From NCBI GenBank assembly GCA_032622095.1, contig CP136065.1, positions 114,247,195 through 114,311,194 on the forward strand: DNA of 64,000 nt, read 5' to 3'. The position numbers were made by a program, and so were the translations under genes. Numbering within the stretch: the stretch's first letter is position 1; every line of letters starts with the position of its first letter. A model generated the notes under the pieces. The model was not told the DNA's origin. It saw only the letters and a list, made by a program, of their open reading frames with translations, and searched no databases. The stretch comes from Siphonodentalium dalli. Taxonomy: Eukaryota > Mollusca > Scaphopoda > Gadilida > Siphonodentaliidae. Positions 43,944-53,381 of the stretch are shown here, piece by piece.

Positions 43944-44447
43944 TTCCCGCAAGATCCAGTTCCACAATGGTGGGTAAGACAGTGTTCGTTAAATGTTTCT
44001 GACTCTTGATACCCGTTATTAAAACATGACCTCTGAGATAGCAGGTAAAGTGTAGTCTACCTCTGCGAAAGGTAGCGGCTGGGAATATTTCCGGTTCATA
44101 AGTAGCATCCATGTATGTGACCAGACACTCGGCTGAGAATGGATCACATTTGTGACTGGCCGACATCGTAACTACGCGAACCTTGGTCGGGCGTGCCGGG
44201 TACCCTCGTTTCTGTACTATTCAAGCGTATTTTCTGAGTTTGGAAATAGCATCTGGAACACGACTCGCTGCTCCCATGGACATTATTTTTCCGGTAGAGA
44301 ATAACAGCAACACCCTCCTATATGCTTGTTTTTCCACATAAGAAAGCCTGGGCGTTGGACTACATTAGTTAATCGTCCGGTTAATTGTCTAATATCGATA
44401 TAACACCCCAGGTGTGAGCTACAGATGATGTTGGTAATACGGACCAT
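43927..44447 (-). pseudogene. TATA-binding-protein (TBP) homologue, two-lobed
   Basis: ATG 44,447 (MVRITNIICSSHLGCYIDIR) opens the first lobe, with NII....LG..IDIRQL matching the start of TBP lobe 1. The lobe continues with QRPGFLMW, then after a frameshift near 44,305-44,325 with LLLFSTGKIMSMGA and KLRKYA. A TGA at 44,221-44,223 follows, then VQKRGYPARPTKVRVV, the inter-lobe linker. Lobe 2 has TYEPEIFPAATFRR and HVLITGIKS. Total span is about 173 residues against about 180 for the TBP core. Three of the four DNA-kinking Phe positions are Phe, and the fourth appears to be Tyr. The stop overlaps the integrase start by 17 bases. Expected role: binding promoter DNA of element genes. TBP has not, to my knowledge, been described in Polintons. 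Confidence 0.85.
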
Positions 44448-44675
44448 TTTACCGATATGTGAGGAGTATACCGGTCATACCCCATTTTATATTCAACCCA
44501 ATAGGTGTCATGCCAGGTGTGTGGTATGCCACTTTTGATACGGTCATGTTTATAAAAAATTTTTAGCAAGTTATGACTCCACAATGACCTTGAGGAACAA
44601 TAGGGGGTAAATATGTCAGTAACAAGGCTGAGGGTTCAAATAAAGTTTTATTCACATTGTTGTACACATGGTTGT
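44448..44675. promoter_or_regulatory. spacer upstream of the TBP gene, with poly(A) signal of the PC4 gene
   Basis: On the - strand AATAAA lies at 44,647-44,652, 24 bases past the stop of the two-domain PC4-like gene. The remaining ~200 bp should hold the promoter of the TBP-integrase-capsid gene block. No obvious TATA box was identified. Confidence 0.4.
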
Positions 44676-45420
44676 TCACACACATTGTATATGTCCGAAT
44701 ATATTGGAACATATCAATAAATGGCAGGTATTTGGGTTGCACTCTGGACACCTCAGCACTCCCAGTTGGTTCATATGATCACTGCTGCTATAACAAGGAA
44801 CAATAGTGTTTAGTTCCGGCACACAGGCACAAATATCCAGCATTGTTTGACACAGGATGTCCCATTGTGTGAAATTTAGAGATATCCCACGTTTGGTAGC
44901 AGTAAGTTCCTGTGAATCATCGGGTAGAAAGAATTGTCTGATATCGACATTTCTATAGTCCGGGTTAACATGAAGGTACACATTACTTCCCAGATGGACT
45001 TTTATTTGCGTCTCTGTACCTTCTTTAATAGAATTCACGGTCATGTTGGTTTCCGTCACATTGTCACACAGAAGTTTCCATCTTTTTAAAGGAATACTCA
45101 CACCTTTCTTTGTAGGCCCGTGTTCATCAGTCCACTGACGAATATCAATTCTTATTTCATTATTCCATTCGATGACTCTAATAATTTTGTCAATTCCAAT
45201 ATCTTTGAGCAGTCTGTTAACCATAACTGTCTGTGGGTGAATTTGGAATATTGTGCTTGTTCCTACCTTGATATTTATACCAATTGCGTTTCTATAGGTC
45301 ATTACTGTGAAATACCAGATGGCTGCTATCTTTACATTTATACTGATTATGCATATATAGGTCATTATTGTGAAATACCAGATAACCACTATTACAGTTA
45401 TTTTTAGGAAATAACATACG
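44676..45420 (-). CDS. protein with two PC4-like domains and a hydrophobic N-terminus
   Basis: The frame opens after a stop near 45,409 and has no ATG until MTYICI (about 45,365), so the true start is uncertain; a spliced or shifted upstream start is possible. The N-terminus is hydrophobic and duplicated (WYFTIMTY then WYFTVMTY, 22 residues apart). Two PC4-type domains follow: IRIDIRQW ... GPTKKGVSIPLKRWKLL, and LGSNVYLHV ... VDIRQFF ... TKRGISLNFTQWDIL. The C-terminus has CPECNPNTC. PC4 (SUB1) domains bind single-stranded or melted DNA and stimulate transcription initiation and repair. It lies next to the TBP homologue on the same strand. Stop at 44,676-44,678. Confidence 0.78.
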
Positions 45421-45446
45421 TTTTGGCTTTAGTTTTTTCCGGTGTC

Positions 45447-45554
45447 TTAATATTGGGTCTCAAACAGTACTCCACAATCATCGCAACTCGGCATATCTTC
45501 GCTTTCAGAGTTGTATTCCTGTTGCGATAGTAGCTCTTTTACAGTAATACACAG
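45447..45554 (-). pseudogene. zinc-finger half (CDDCGVLFE) in frame after the single-domain PC4 gene
   Basis: Directly after the TGA of the PC4-like gene the same frame continues for about 35 codons, including ITVKELLSQQ, an acidic SESEDM and PSCDDCGVLFETQY, then TAA at 45,447-45,449. CDDCGVLFE resembles CNDCGLLFE of the zinc-finger gene at 1-897. It may be the C-terminal part of the PC4 protein beyond a nonsense mutation, or a truncated separate zinc-finger gene. Confidence 0.45.
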
Positions 45555-46016
45555 TCATAATTGCTTCAGGTTCTTCCAATAAACTCGAGCTTCTTGTATT
45601 CCATGATCCATCGCAGCTGTCATCTGCTTAAGATGTTGCCATTGCCTCAGTTTAAGCGGTATACCTCTTATAGTAGCACTGCCATTGAGAAATCTTCGGA
45701 AATCAACGAAGATTGATCCTGCCTGGTTACACACTGTGGCATAAATATTTCCACCAAGAAAATATTGTTTCACATACGTACATAAAGTTTGATTAAGGTC
45801 TGTGTTAGACTGTTCTGTTACGAATAATTCTTTATCTATAGGACACTTTCTATTGCTGGTTGATGGGACTATAACTACTATCAAAGACGTAAACGCGATA
45901 ATATTCAAAGTAACACCGATCCATTTAAGTATACATAAGTGCATTTCTATATTCTTTGTTTGCTCCTCTGATTTGTCAGGCATACTATCCATGACTGGTT
46001 CTTCAACATGCATCAT
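45555..46016 (-). CDS. membrane-anchored-looking protein with one PC4-like domain
   Basis: ATG 46,016 (MMHVEEPVMDSMPDKSEEQT) is the first gene from the right end. A charged N-terminus precedes one hydrophobic segment (WIGVTLNIIAFTSLIVVIV, aa ~32-50). A PC4-type domain occupies aa ~86-142: LGGNIYATV, IFVDFRRFL, SATIRGIPLKLRQWQHLK. The VD(F/I)R and RGIPL...QW landmarks match the PC4 fold's conserved positions. A transmembrane anchor on a single-strand-DNA-binding domain is unusual; it could fix DNA at a membrane or be a signal anchor to a virion membrane. A TGA ends the frame at 45,555-45,557. Confidence 0.75.
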   Translation of the reverse strand: MMHVEEPVMDSMPDKSEEQTKNIEMHLCILKWIGVTLNIIAFTSLIVVIVPSTSNRKCPIDKELFVTEQSNTDLNQTLCTYVKQYFLGGNIYATVCNQAGSIFVDFRRFLNGSATIRGIPLKLRQWQHLKQMTAAMDHGIQEARVYWKNLKQL

Positions 46017-46197
46017 AAGTTATGATTCAGTTCACTGTTTGAGGTGCTTAAATACTTTCGTAGTGTGCGTGGCCTCAGGTCACGTGGTACATTTTGATAT
46101 ACCTTTTGTATCTTCAAATACACTCCCGTAGTGGGAGTGTCCTCAGGTCACGTGGCAGAGTTTGATTGACATATATTAATTTACATCTAAACCAACG
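46017..46197. repeat. subterminal direct repeat at the right end
   Basis: GTGGCCTCAGGTCACGTGG at about 46,068 and GTGTCCTCAGGTCACGTGG at about 46,138, each followed by a diverged TTTGAT. The same motif in the outer TIR reads GTGGCCTAATATCACGTGG. CACGTG E-box-like palindromes occur in each. Confidence 0.6.
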
Positions 46198-46237
46198 TAC
46201 ATATATTGACATGTCCATAGTGGGTGTGGTATAATAC
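46198..46237 (-). repeat. inner fragment of the Polinton right TIR
   Basis: The reverse complement, GTATTATACCACACCCACTA then TGGACATGTCAATA, matches 26,800-26,840. It is cut off from the rest of the TIR by the 46,238-48,887 insertion. Confidence 0.75.
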
Positions 46238-48887
46238 CATAGACTAAAAATAGGATAGACGTCGCACTCATGGTTATCAATCTGTAACGCTACTGGACGT
46301 CGCCATTGCTTTGGCCCTCAAGCGTTAAGGTAGTTCAGAAAAGTAGGGGGAGATAATTTTACGTTATATTTACATAGGGTTCGTGTACGGTCGTGAAGAA
46401 ATACTCGTAATAAAGTACTTTATATTAACTTTTAATCATAATGCTTTCAATGTGACATTCAATTAATGCCACTAAATACGATTTGGTCCGTGATATGCAT
46501 TTTCTGGAATGGAAAGTGTCCGTAATTCGACGTCAATTACTGCGCTAAATCAAACTCTCTTGTGCGTATTTTGCGTCCAGGTTTATTTATTCCGATTTCT
46601 TACGTGTTGTGGGGATTTAGTTTTGTAATTTTCCTCGATCAGCTAGTGCAAGTATTGGATGATCTGATTTCTTACGTGTAGTGGGGATTTAGTTTTGTAG
46701 TTTTCCTAGATCAGCTGGCGCACATGTAAGTATTGGAGGTATACTGAAGCACATAATTCAGAGTGATTTTTCTCATAAACGTACACACGTACGTTGATGA
46801 AATTAATCAATGGACATATATGAGTCTCATGTCCTCCACAGTTGAATCACTAGCCCGATTCAACCGGGAACTTTTTAACTTTTATATATACCGGTATATA
46901 TATAAAAATAAAATAATTTCCCGTAAAATTAAATAAATGTCACAGGACCACTGCACCTCATTCTGTCTTGTACTATAACATATACGAGTATTATAAACAT
47001 GTCCTTTAATATCTCATAGTAATTAATTTCATCTTATAAAAACAGACATATATATCATGTTTATATACATAAATGAATAACCAATGATTATTTATTTGAG
47101 TTCCATGATTCTTTTGTATATTTGGGTCACAGTAGGGTGTTTCAACAAACAGGTGTGTATGTGGTCTTATTATATGAATTAACCTAAACATGAATATAAA
47201 GGGTATCTCTGTCCACCATGATATTAAAATAGATATCAACGAAGAACAGTTAATTGTATAGGCTACCGGTACTTAAGTTGAAACTGAGCGAGATAATCCA
47301 TACAGTAATAAAATAGTTAATGATTATGGTACAATTTGTAAAATATTCTAGTAAGATAACATACTTATAGTCCATTTACATTGGAGAATTACAGTTACTA
47401 AAGCTGAATGGATCATGCATGCTATTGGGAGCTACTAGCCTAGAGGATACTATTTTTCAGACTGGAGGGACACACAATCTGCAAATGAACCTGGGTGTTG
47501 CCTTAGTATGGATAAGTACCATGTGATGGAGAGACAATGTTTGAAATCTATAATTAATTTAATGATGAACTTATAAATGTGTATCATTTGTGGCTCTTTC
47601 CTTGACAGTCAATGAGACATCAGCTACTTTTTATCCAGGATTTTCGCACAAGTATAGTTCAATTCCTTCTTTATCTTGAACACATCCTTGCATTCTGCAT
47701 CTCAGTTTGTCTCATCTGGATTATTTTCGGCTCATGCATGTTGCACACATCACTTTGTGACCCACCAATATCATTAAGGTGTTGCCATTGGCATACGGTA
47801 TAGATCTGTACACTTCATGAAATAATACAGAATTCGAAGCATTTAATTTTAATTTATAAATAATTTACAGGTTACAGGTATGAAATATGTTATATTGGGA
47901 TATTTCCCATGCAGTACACACCACTCACCAGTGCCCACATTGGCAAACCATGTAATATTCAGTTGTTCATACCTCTTTATGATAGCAGTATAAATTATAC
48001 AAAAATAATGCTAATGCTAATATAAATAATAAATAAGGCTAATGATATTATATTTCAACATAGCTGACCAGTACTTGTATACATTATAATTAATGCCCAC
48101 GCAGTCTCAATGTCATTTATTAACATTATGAATGTGAGTATACTATGTGAGTATAATGATCAAAAGACACATGAATTATGATTATCATTATGAAAAATAT
48201 GTTTATCAACAAATGTTATATATTACAAAAAGTGGACATGAAAACAAGTCAAACTATGAATAGTATGATCACTACAATTAGAATCTAGGAGTAGCACATG
48301 TAAACTGCCAAATTGGTAAATTGTTTTGACTGTTCATTTCTAAATTATTGCTGTGTAGTACACCTGATCACACCTGGCAGTCACATGGAATTCTTGAAAT
48401 ATGACAGCTGTCATTGAAATATTTCTTCTGTAAAACACGTTTGGGTCGGTACCCGGTATACATGATATTCAAATTACCAATGCAATCATGAATGGTGAGA
48501 TCTATTAAATTAATTTCATTTTGAAAGTCGTTACTAACATAACTTCAGTCTTCATCCAGGTGAAAATGACAAAAAAAAATAGAATACAGAATGTCGTGTT
48601 GTTTATTACAAAAATGGTCTCAAACGGCATAAAAACTCACCTTTCTGACTCCCCAACGGACACCCTTGGATACGTGAGATTCTGGTAATTCATGACAGTT
48701 GGTGTACAATTAATTCAGCTGCAATAGACGCCAGAGTTTTCTCTTTTTATTGCGACGAGAAAGCACTGTTTTGATTAGAACAATCAGAGTTGAACTACCT
48801 TTAGCAATGGCGGACAGAATCGGAGTGCGTTACCGATTGGCCCATCAAATGACGTCGAGTGACGTATCTATCCTTCCTTCATCTATG
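46238..48887. mobile_element. 2.65 kb TIR element inserted in the right Polinton TIR
   Basis: The ends CATAGACTAAAAATAGGATAGA and, inverted, CATAGATGAAGGAAGGATAGA begin diverged TIRs of about 100 bp that also share CAATC(T/G)GTAACGC, CGCCATTGCT and AAGGTAGTTCA. ATAATAC (or ATAATACC) flanks both sides, a 7-8 bp duplication. No transposase frame is present. CA termini with 7-8 bp duplications would suit a P-type or hAT-type element; the superfamily is not certain. Confidence 0.75.
46592..46740 (+). repeat. ~75-bp direct duplication in the TIR element
   Basis: GATTTCTTACGTGTTGTGGG and GATTTCTTACGTGTAGTGGG open two units that share ATTTAGTTTTGTA, TTTTCCT and GATCAGCT. Confidence 0.8.
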
Positions 48888-48894
48888 ATAATAC

Positions 48895-49178
48895 CCAATT
48901 CAGGTTCATAGCTCTCCAGTTTGGTTTATCCCGTACAAAAGTCACTTCCCGGTCAAAGGTAAGTTCCAGGTTAAACATCGTACATCAAGGTTCAGCGGTC
49001 ACTTCGGGTTCAAAGGTGATTTCCGGGTTCTAAGGTCACTTCCCGGTTCAAATATCTATTTCCGGGTTCAGAGGTCACTTCCGGGTTCAGATGTCAACGT
49101 AGCGGGCGTGGCCTAATATCACGTGGTACAGTTGATTGACATATGTTAATTTACCCCTAAACCTACTACTATGCTGCT
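48895..49178 (-). repeat. Polinton right terminal inverted repeat, outer part
   Basis: The inverse of 26,514-26,804, including the CCCGGAA minisatellite (48,938-49,098) and the ACCACGTGATATTAGGCCAC block. It ends ...CTACTACTATGCTGCT. Confidence 0.9.
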
Positions 49179-49184
49179 TATATA
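49179..49184. repeat. right 6-bp target-site duplication of the Polinton
   Basis: TATATA, identical to 26,508-26,513. Confidence 0.85.
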
Positions 49185-49534
49185 TGGTACAACATTTCAT
49201 ACACAGTACTTACACTCATTGCCAAATTGTGATCAGCGACCATTACATTAATAGCACCAATAGCATAAGTATATGTAATTTAACCACATGCTTTACTTCT
49301 ATGGTACATAGTTTAATTTATTACCCCAATTGAACAGTGTCGTATTTTTGCGGTTTGCTTGGGCCCTACAGCAATATATAATCTTTAAGTCAACTCAGTT
49401 TATAAGCAAAATTCCAGTAAATATGCCTGCACCTTGCCTATATGAACGGTTCAGACCTAATTTGCTGAACTCCTTTTGTAAATTTCGCTGTAAGCCGGTT
49501 GACTCGCATGAAAATAGAAAATGTTCGTGGAATA
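49185..49534. other. no gene seen
   Basis: Flank of the Polinton; nothing recognised. Confidence 0.4.
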
Positions 49535-49745
49535 CACCAGTAAATACATCGTGGAAAATCCTCCGACTGACGACTTTGGTCAAAATGTTAGAGCAAACAA
49601 ATGAAAGTTTGGACACACATGTGGTATCCGCTTGTTTGAAAAATATTGTAGCATATGCTCGTATAGCTGCCAAAATACTATGCCATATCCTAGTTTATTA
49701 CCTTTTTCTTCGTTTCATGTCGTGTTTTCTGTCGCCTCCGCCATT
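49535..49745 (+). repeat. dispersed repeat family X, copy 3
   Basis: Opposite orientation to 22,780-22,985: TTCGTGGAATACACCAGTAA, GAAAATCCTCCGACTGACGA, CATATGCTCGTATAGCTGCC. Confidence 0.65.
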
Positions 49746-49894
49746 TTGAGTGCGTGGTACTCATCAACTCGAAACCACATGATTCCCCACCGTGCGCCTA
49801 CATTCCTTTACTTTCTTTCAATGGGTGTTATTGTTTAACGAATTCTACCCACATTTACATGTGTATAGTATGACTCCGACTGAAATCAAAATCA

Positions 49895-49985
49895 CAAGTG
49901 TGCAGGTTCTCCTGCTGGTTGACATCTGTGCCAAGTTTTAAAAAAATGACCGAAAAATGACGGAATGTCGGCGGACATTGAGTGA
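49895..49985 (+). repeat. partial copy of the CCCATGGT/GTGCCAAG retroposon-like repeat
   Basis: GTGCAGGTTC, GTTGACATCTGTGCCAAGTT and GACCGAAAAATGACGG match the units at 61.5-61.9 kb. Confidence 0.5.
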
Positions 49986-50239
49986 AAACTGGAATCCGGT
50001 TGTTTGAATAGCATTTAGTCAGGGATCACAGAAGGTCTTATTTTTAAGTACAAGAGGTTTGATCTGCCAGAAATGTCGGGATGACTGGGCTGGCGGAACA
50101 AACAATGAAAGTCTCAATGACTCTGTAGCTCAACTTTGAAAAGGAATAATTTCATGTATTACAGTCAATTGAGCGATTAGGAATGCGGAAAGTTGAAGTG
50201 TCTAAGTAATACTATAGATTATCAACATGAAGAGATATC

Positions 50240-51300
50240 TATAAAATAATATCCAAGATGGTTGCCGGCGGCTATGTTTTCCAATGTAATTCAAAAACAT
50301 TTGATAGATTCCATCTAGTAGATCAATATCAAGATTAATATGAAGTTTGGTGATGATCGGATGAGGGAAGAGGACTGTAGGGTGTACCAAAGAGTAAAAT
50401 CCAAGATGGCTGCCAGCGGACATGTTTTATGGCCGAATTAACCAATGACTCGTTCCCATTTACATGTCAATGTTAACAGCCATGACAAATCTCATGATGA
50501 TCCGCCCGAAGGAACGATCTGTAGCCCGTGCCAAAGGATTTACTGATACAAATAGTAAAATACAAGATGGCTCCCATCTGCATGTCAATATTAACATCCA
50601 CGAAACTTTTGTGATGATCAGACGAAAACTCTGGTCTGTCAGTAGCCCGTGCTAATGGATTGAATTTTGAAATCAAAGATGGCCGCTGGCAGCCACGGTC
50701 TTTTTGCAGAATGACGCCAAAATGACTCGTTCCAATCTACATGTCAACAGACAAACAGTAGTACGGCATATAGACCGTGCTAATGGATTGAATTTCTAAA
50801 TCCAAGATGGCCGCTGGCAGCCATGTTTTTTTGTTGCCGAATGACCCCAAAATGACTCGATCCCATTTATATGTCAATGTTAACAACCATGACAAATGTC
50901 ATGATGATCCGACCAAACGTATATATATATGACCTGTAGCCTGTGTCAAAGGATTTTGTCATACAAAGAGTAAAATCCAATATGGCTGCCGGTGGCCATG
51001 TTTTATGGCCGAATTACCTCAAAATGACTCGTTCCCATCTACATGTCAATATTAACATCCACAACACATTTCATGATGATCAGACGAACACTCCGGCATG
51101 TGACCCGTGCTAATGGATTGAATTTTGAAATTCAAGATGGCCGCTGGCCGCGACTTTTTTTGCCGAATGACCCCAAGATGACTCGTTCCCAATTAGATAT
51201 CAATGTCAACAGCTATAACAAATTTCATAATGATCCGACTAAATGTACGACCTTAAGCACGTGCTAAAGGAATTTGTTGACAGAAACACGCTCACGGGCG
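50240..51300 (+). repeat. AAGATGGCCGCTGGCAGCC tandem repeat, about seven units
   Basis: The AAGATGG block (or a close variant) occurs near 50,249, 50,402, 50,563, 50,677, 50,803, 50,978 and 51,135; units are 113-175 bp. Shared parts include GGCCGAATNACCNCAAAATG, ACTCGTTCCCATCTACATGT and ATGATGATC(C/A)GAC. Some units resemble 3' ends of retroposons. Confidence 0.8.
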
Positions 51301-51785
51301 ACGGATATACCAAGCTCAAAAGTAAAGTCAAATAATTCTGTTCATTTTGGGATTATTTCTAAACCTTTTTCGTCACATACTTGTGTGTTGTGACAATAGT
51401 TTTATAAAGACGCTGTTAATATTAAAGACATATTATGTACTTGTCCGGGTGCGTGAAACTGCTAAGTTAGTATTCAGGCACTATGCCAATTAGAGGAATG
51501 CAACATTCTATACAAACACGGCAGATAACTTTGGCAGCGGCAGCTCTCTCTCGAAGAACCTGAGTATTTTCCAATCTGTATCAAGATGGCCAATATTTTG
51601 ACCAAAACCACGTATGACAATGACGCTCAATGCAGTCGCTGCAACCAAACATATTCAAACATCTTGTTTCATAGATATCTCGAGTGTATATCTGAGTTTG
51701 CACAGATGGTACGGAACACATTTTGGTATTCGCTTATTGAAATATATATTTGGAGTTGAAACTTTTACATTTCTTGACAACATGA
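51301..51785. other. no gene seen
   Basis: No motif recognised. Confidence 0.4.
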
Positions 51786-51793
51786 ATAGCGAT

Positions 51794-52777
51794 CAGGGGT
51801 GGCGCCAGTGGGGGCGGGGGGCACGGGTGGGGGGGGGGGGGCTATACAGCCCCCTTGTCGGGGATCTCTAGCCCCCTCGTCGGGGAGGACTTGTCGGGGA
51901 TTTTCTATATGTAAGTCGGTTGTGTGTATAAGATGAAGTAATCATGTACAGACTGTCAGTGTGGGAAAGTGTCAGAGAGAGAACATACAGCGGAATATAT
52001 CCCACACAAAATATTCATGGCACATGTTCCCATTAAATCTGGGGGTATTCCCCTGTATTGTTACACCATCAGCGTTTTAGTGGTAATGAAAATCTATTGA
52101 AACATGTGTGCTTTATCATGGCTGGCTACTCTGGCATTCGTCACAATGTCCACATTTGGTCTATAGAACCATTGAGTACCTACAGTATGGCCACATGTTA
52201 GCTATATCCCCGACAGTGAAACACCATGCTGGAACTTGCAACTAACGAAATTAGAAATTAGAACTGACACAGAAGACAAGTGGCCTGCCTAGAATATAGG
52301 AATTTTCACAACAATTCATGGGTTTTAATCTTCGAGTTATCTCATCTGCTAATTATGGCTGATGTATTGCTAAACTTTATGATGACTCCCTCACATTTTG
52401 GCCGGGCCCGGAACCATCATGTGTCATGTGTTACGTTCAGATATATAAGAAGCAAGGCATTAATTTTGTATTTACTAGTACCGGTAGTACTTAATTCAAG
52501 TTTATTTGACACCACCATAATATATGTGTTATTATTTACATATGTGATAATGTTCATCAATCATAAGCAACTGCAGATGAGCAGATATATTAGAATTATC
52601 CAGGCTCCAGCTAAGCTTAGAGACTATAATTACTTCAATATGGTTTTGTTCATTGGTTCGCCACACACACTATGTGCGCTCATTTCACATACCAACAGGC
52701 AATATGGTGTAATTTAGTGTAGCCCCCCTGTCGGGGAGCACAGCTCCCCTGTCGGGGATTTTCTGGTGCCACCCCTG
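51794..52777. mobile_element. hAT-type MITE, 984 bp
   Basis: The TIR CAGGGGTGGC(G/A)CCAG and its inverse are flanked by a perfect 8-bp duplication, ATAGCGAT (51,786-51,793 and 52,778-52,785). CAGGGG ends and 8-bp duplications are hAT hallmarks. Subterminal GTCGGGGA motifs repeat at both ends (CCCCTTGTCGGGGATCT; CCCCTGTCGGGGATTTT). The 145-codon frame inside (52,280-52,717) has no transposase motif. Confidence 0.88.
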
Positions 52778-52785
52778 ATAGCGAT

Positions 52786-53220
52786 ACATTCCTTGCGTAC
52801 TGCCTAGGCGGGTGTATCCCAATGCAAATTGAACTGATGTGTGATGAATATCATCTTTTCAAGCGATATGTGAGGTTTTTTTTTCATCCTATGTTCTGAC
52901 TAAGTTTTATGATGAAAATATCATATTGGATACTTCATTAACGTATATATAATATCGGAAGAAACCATCTTAGCATATCGTAGACCTGAACTACGCTCAA
53001 TTGTAAATATTTACTACTCGATTCGGGACGCACCTATTTATGGCAAGCCGTTTTCACATTTTTGATTTATTTAGACTTAAGTGCAAATCATTTGCACTTA
53101 AGTGCTAATGAATTGGACTTCAGTGCAAATCAATTCACTAATTGTTCTTAAGGGCAAATCATTTGGACTTAAAGTGATAGTACTGTTATTTATATATGAA
53201 ATTATTCTGGTCCAGAATAA
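52786..53220. repeat. CTTAAGTGCAAAT repeat, first cluster
   Basis: At 53,070-53,175 the palindromic unit GACTTAAGTGCAAATCATTTG recurs three to four times with variants. Further clusters lie at 54.1, 55.3, 55.5, 55.8 and 56.8 kb. Confidence 0.65.
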
Positions 53221-53381
53221 TCGGATTGCCATGGTAGCGCGCGCACCAGCAAACCCAGGCCTTCATCGTAAATCGTTGTTTAGATATTGCAAGCATTGGT
53301 CGAAGGGTCAAGGGTCAGAAAGACCAGAATGCATCATCGATCTAAAAATAATGCTGACGGACACGCATTAATAATATAAAA
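53221..53381 (+). promoter_or_regulatory. presumed promoter region of the Cys-rich gene
   Basis: A locally CpG-bearing stretch (GGTAGCGCGCGCACCAGC) just upstream of the first exon. No TATA box is evident. Confidence 0.35.

Larger units (their letters stand above)
26514..49178. mobile_element. complete, degenerate Polinton/Maverick (adintovirus-like) element
   Basis: The element is bounded by TIRs starting AGCAGCATAGTAGTAGG and ending with the inverse, ...ATGCTGCT, inside TATATA duplications. It carries the Polinton hallmark genes: protein-primed DNA polymerase B, RVE integrase with chromodomain, packaging ATPase, hexon and penton. It also carries a small basic protein, two small + strand genes, a TBP homologue and PC4-like genes. 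No adenain-type protease was found. Left-half genes point right and right-half genes point left, converging near 41.04-41.11 kb. Its 22.7 kb include about 8.4 kb of later insertions (30,967-35,165, 36,738-38,299 and 46,238-48,887), leaving about 14.2 kb. Multiple frameshifts make it non-autonomous. The alternative reading, an integrated virus of the adintovirus group, is not distinguishable from sequence. Confidence 0.95.

Noticed and set aside
43927-44447. Idea that the TBP homologue is a host TBP retrocopy
   Set aside because: It overlaps the integrase gene, is on the same strand as the element's late genes and is strongly diverged from the highly conserved animal TBP core.
52280-52717. 145-codon frame inside the hAT MITE
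   Set aside because: No hAT transposase motif; hydrophobic, chance-like composition, inside a non-autonomous element.
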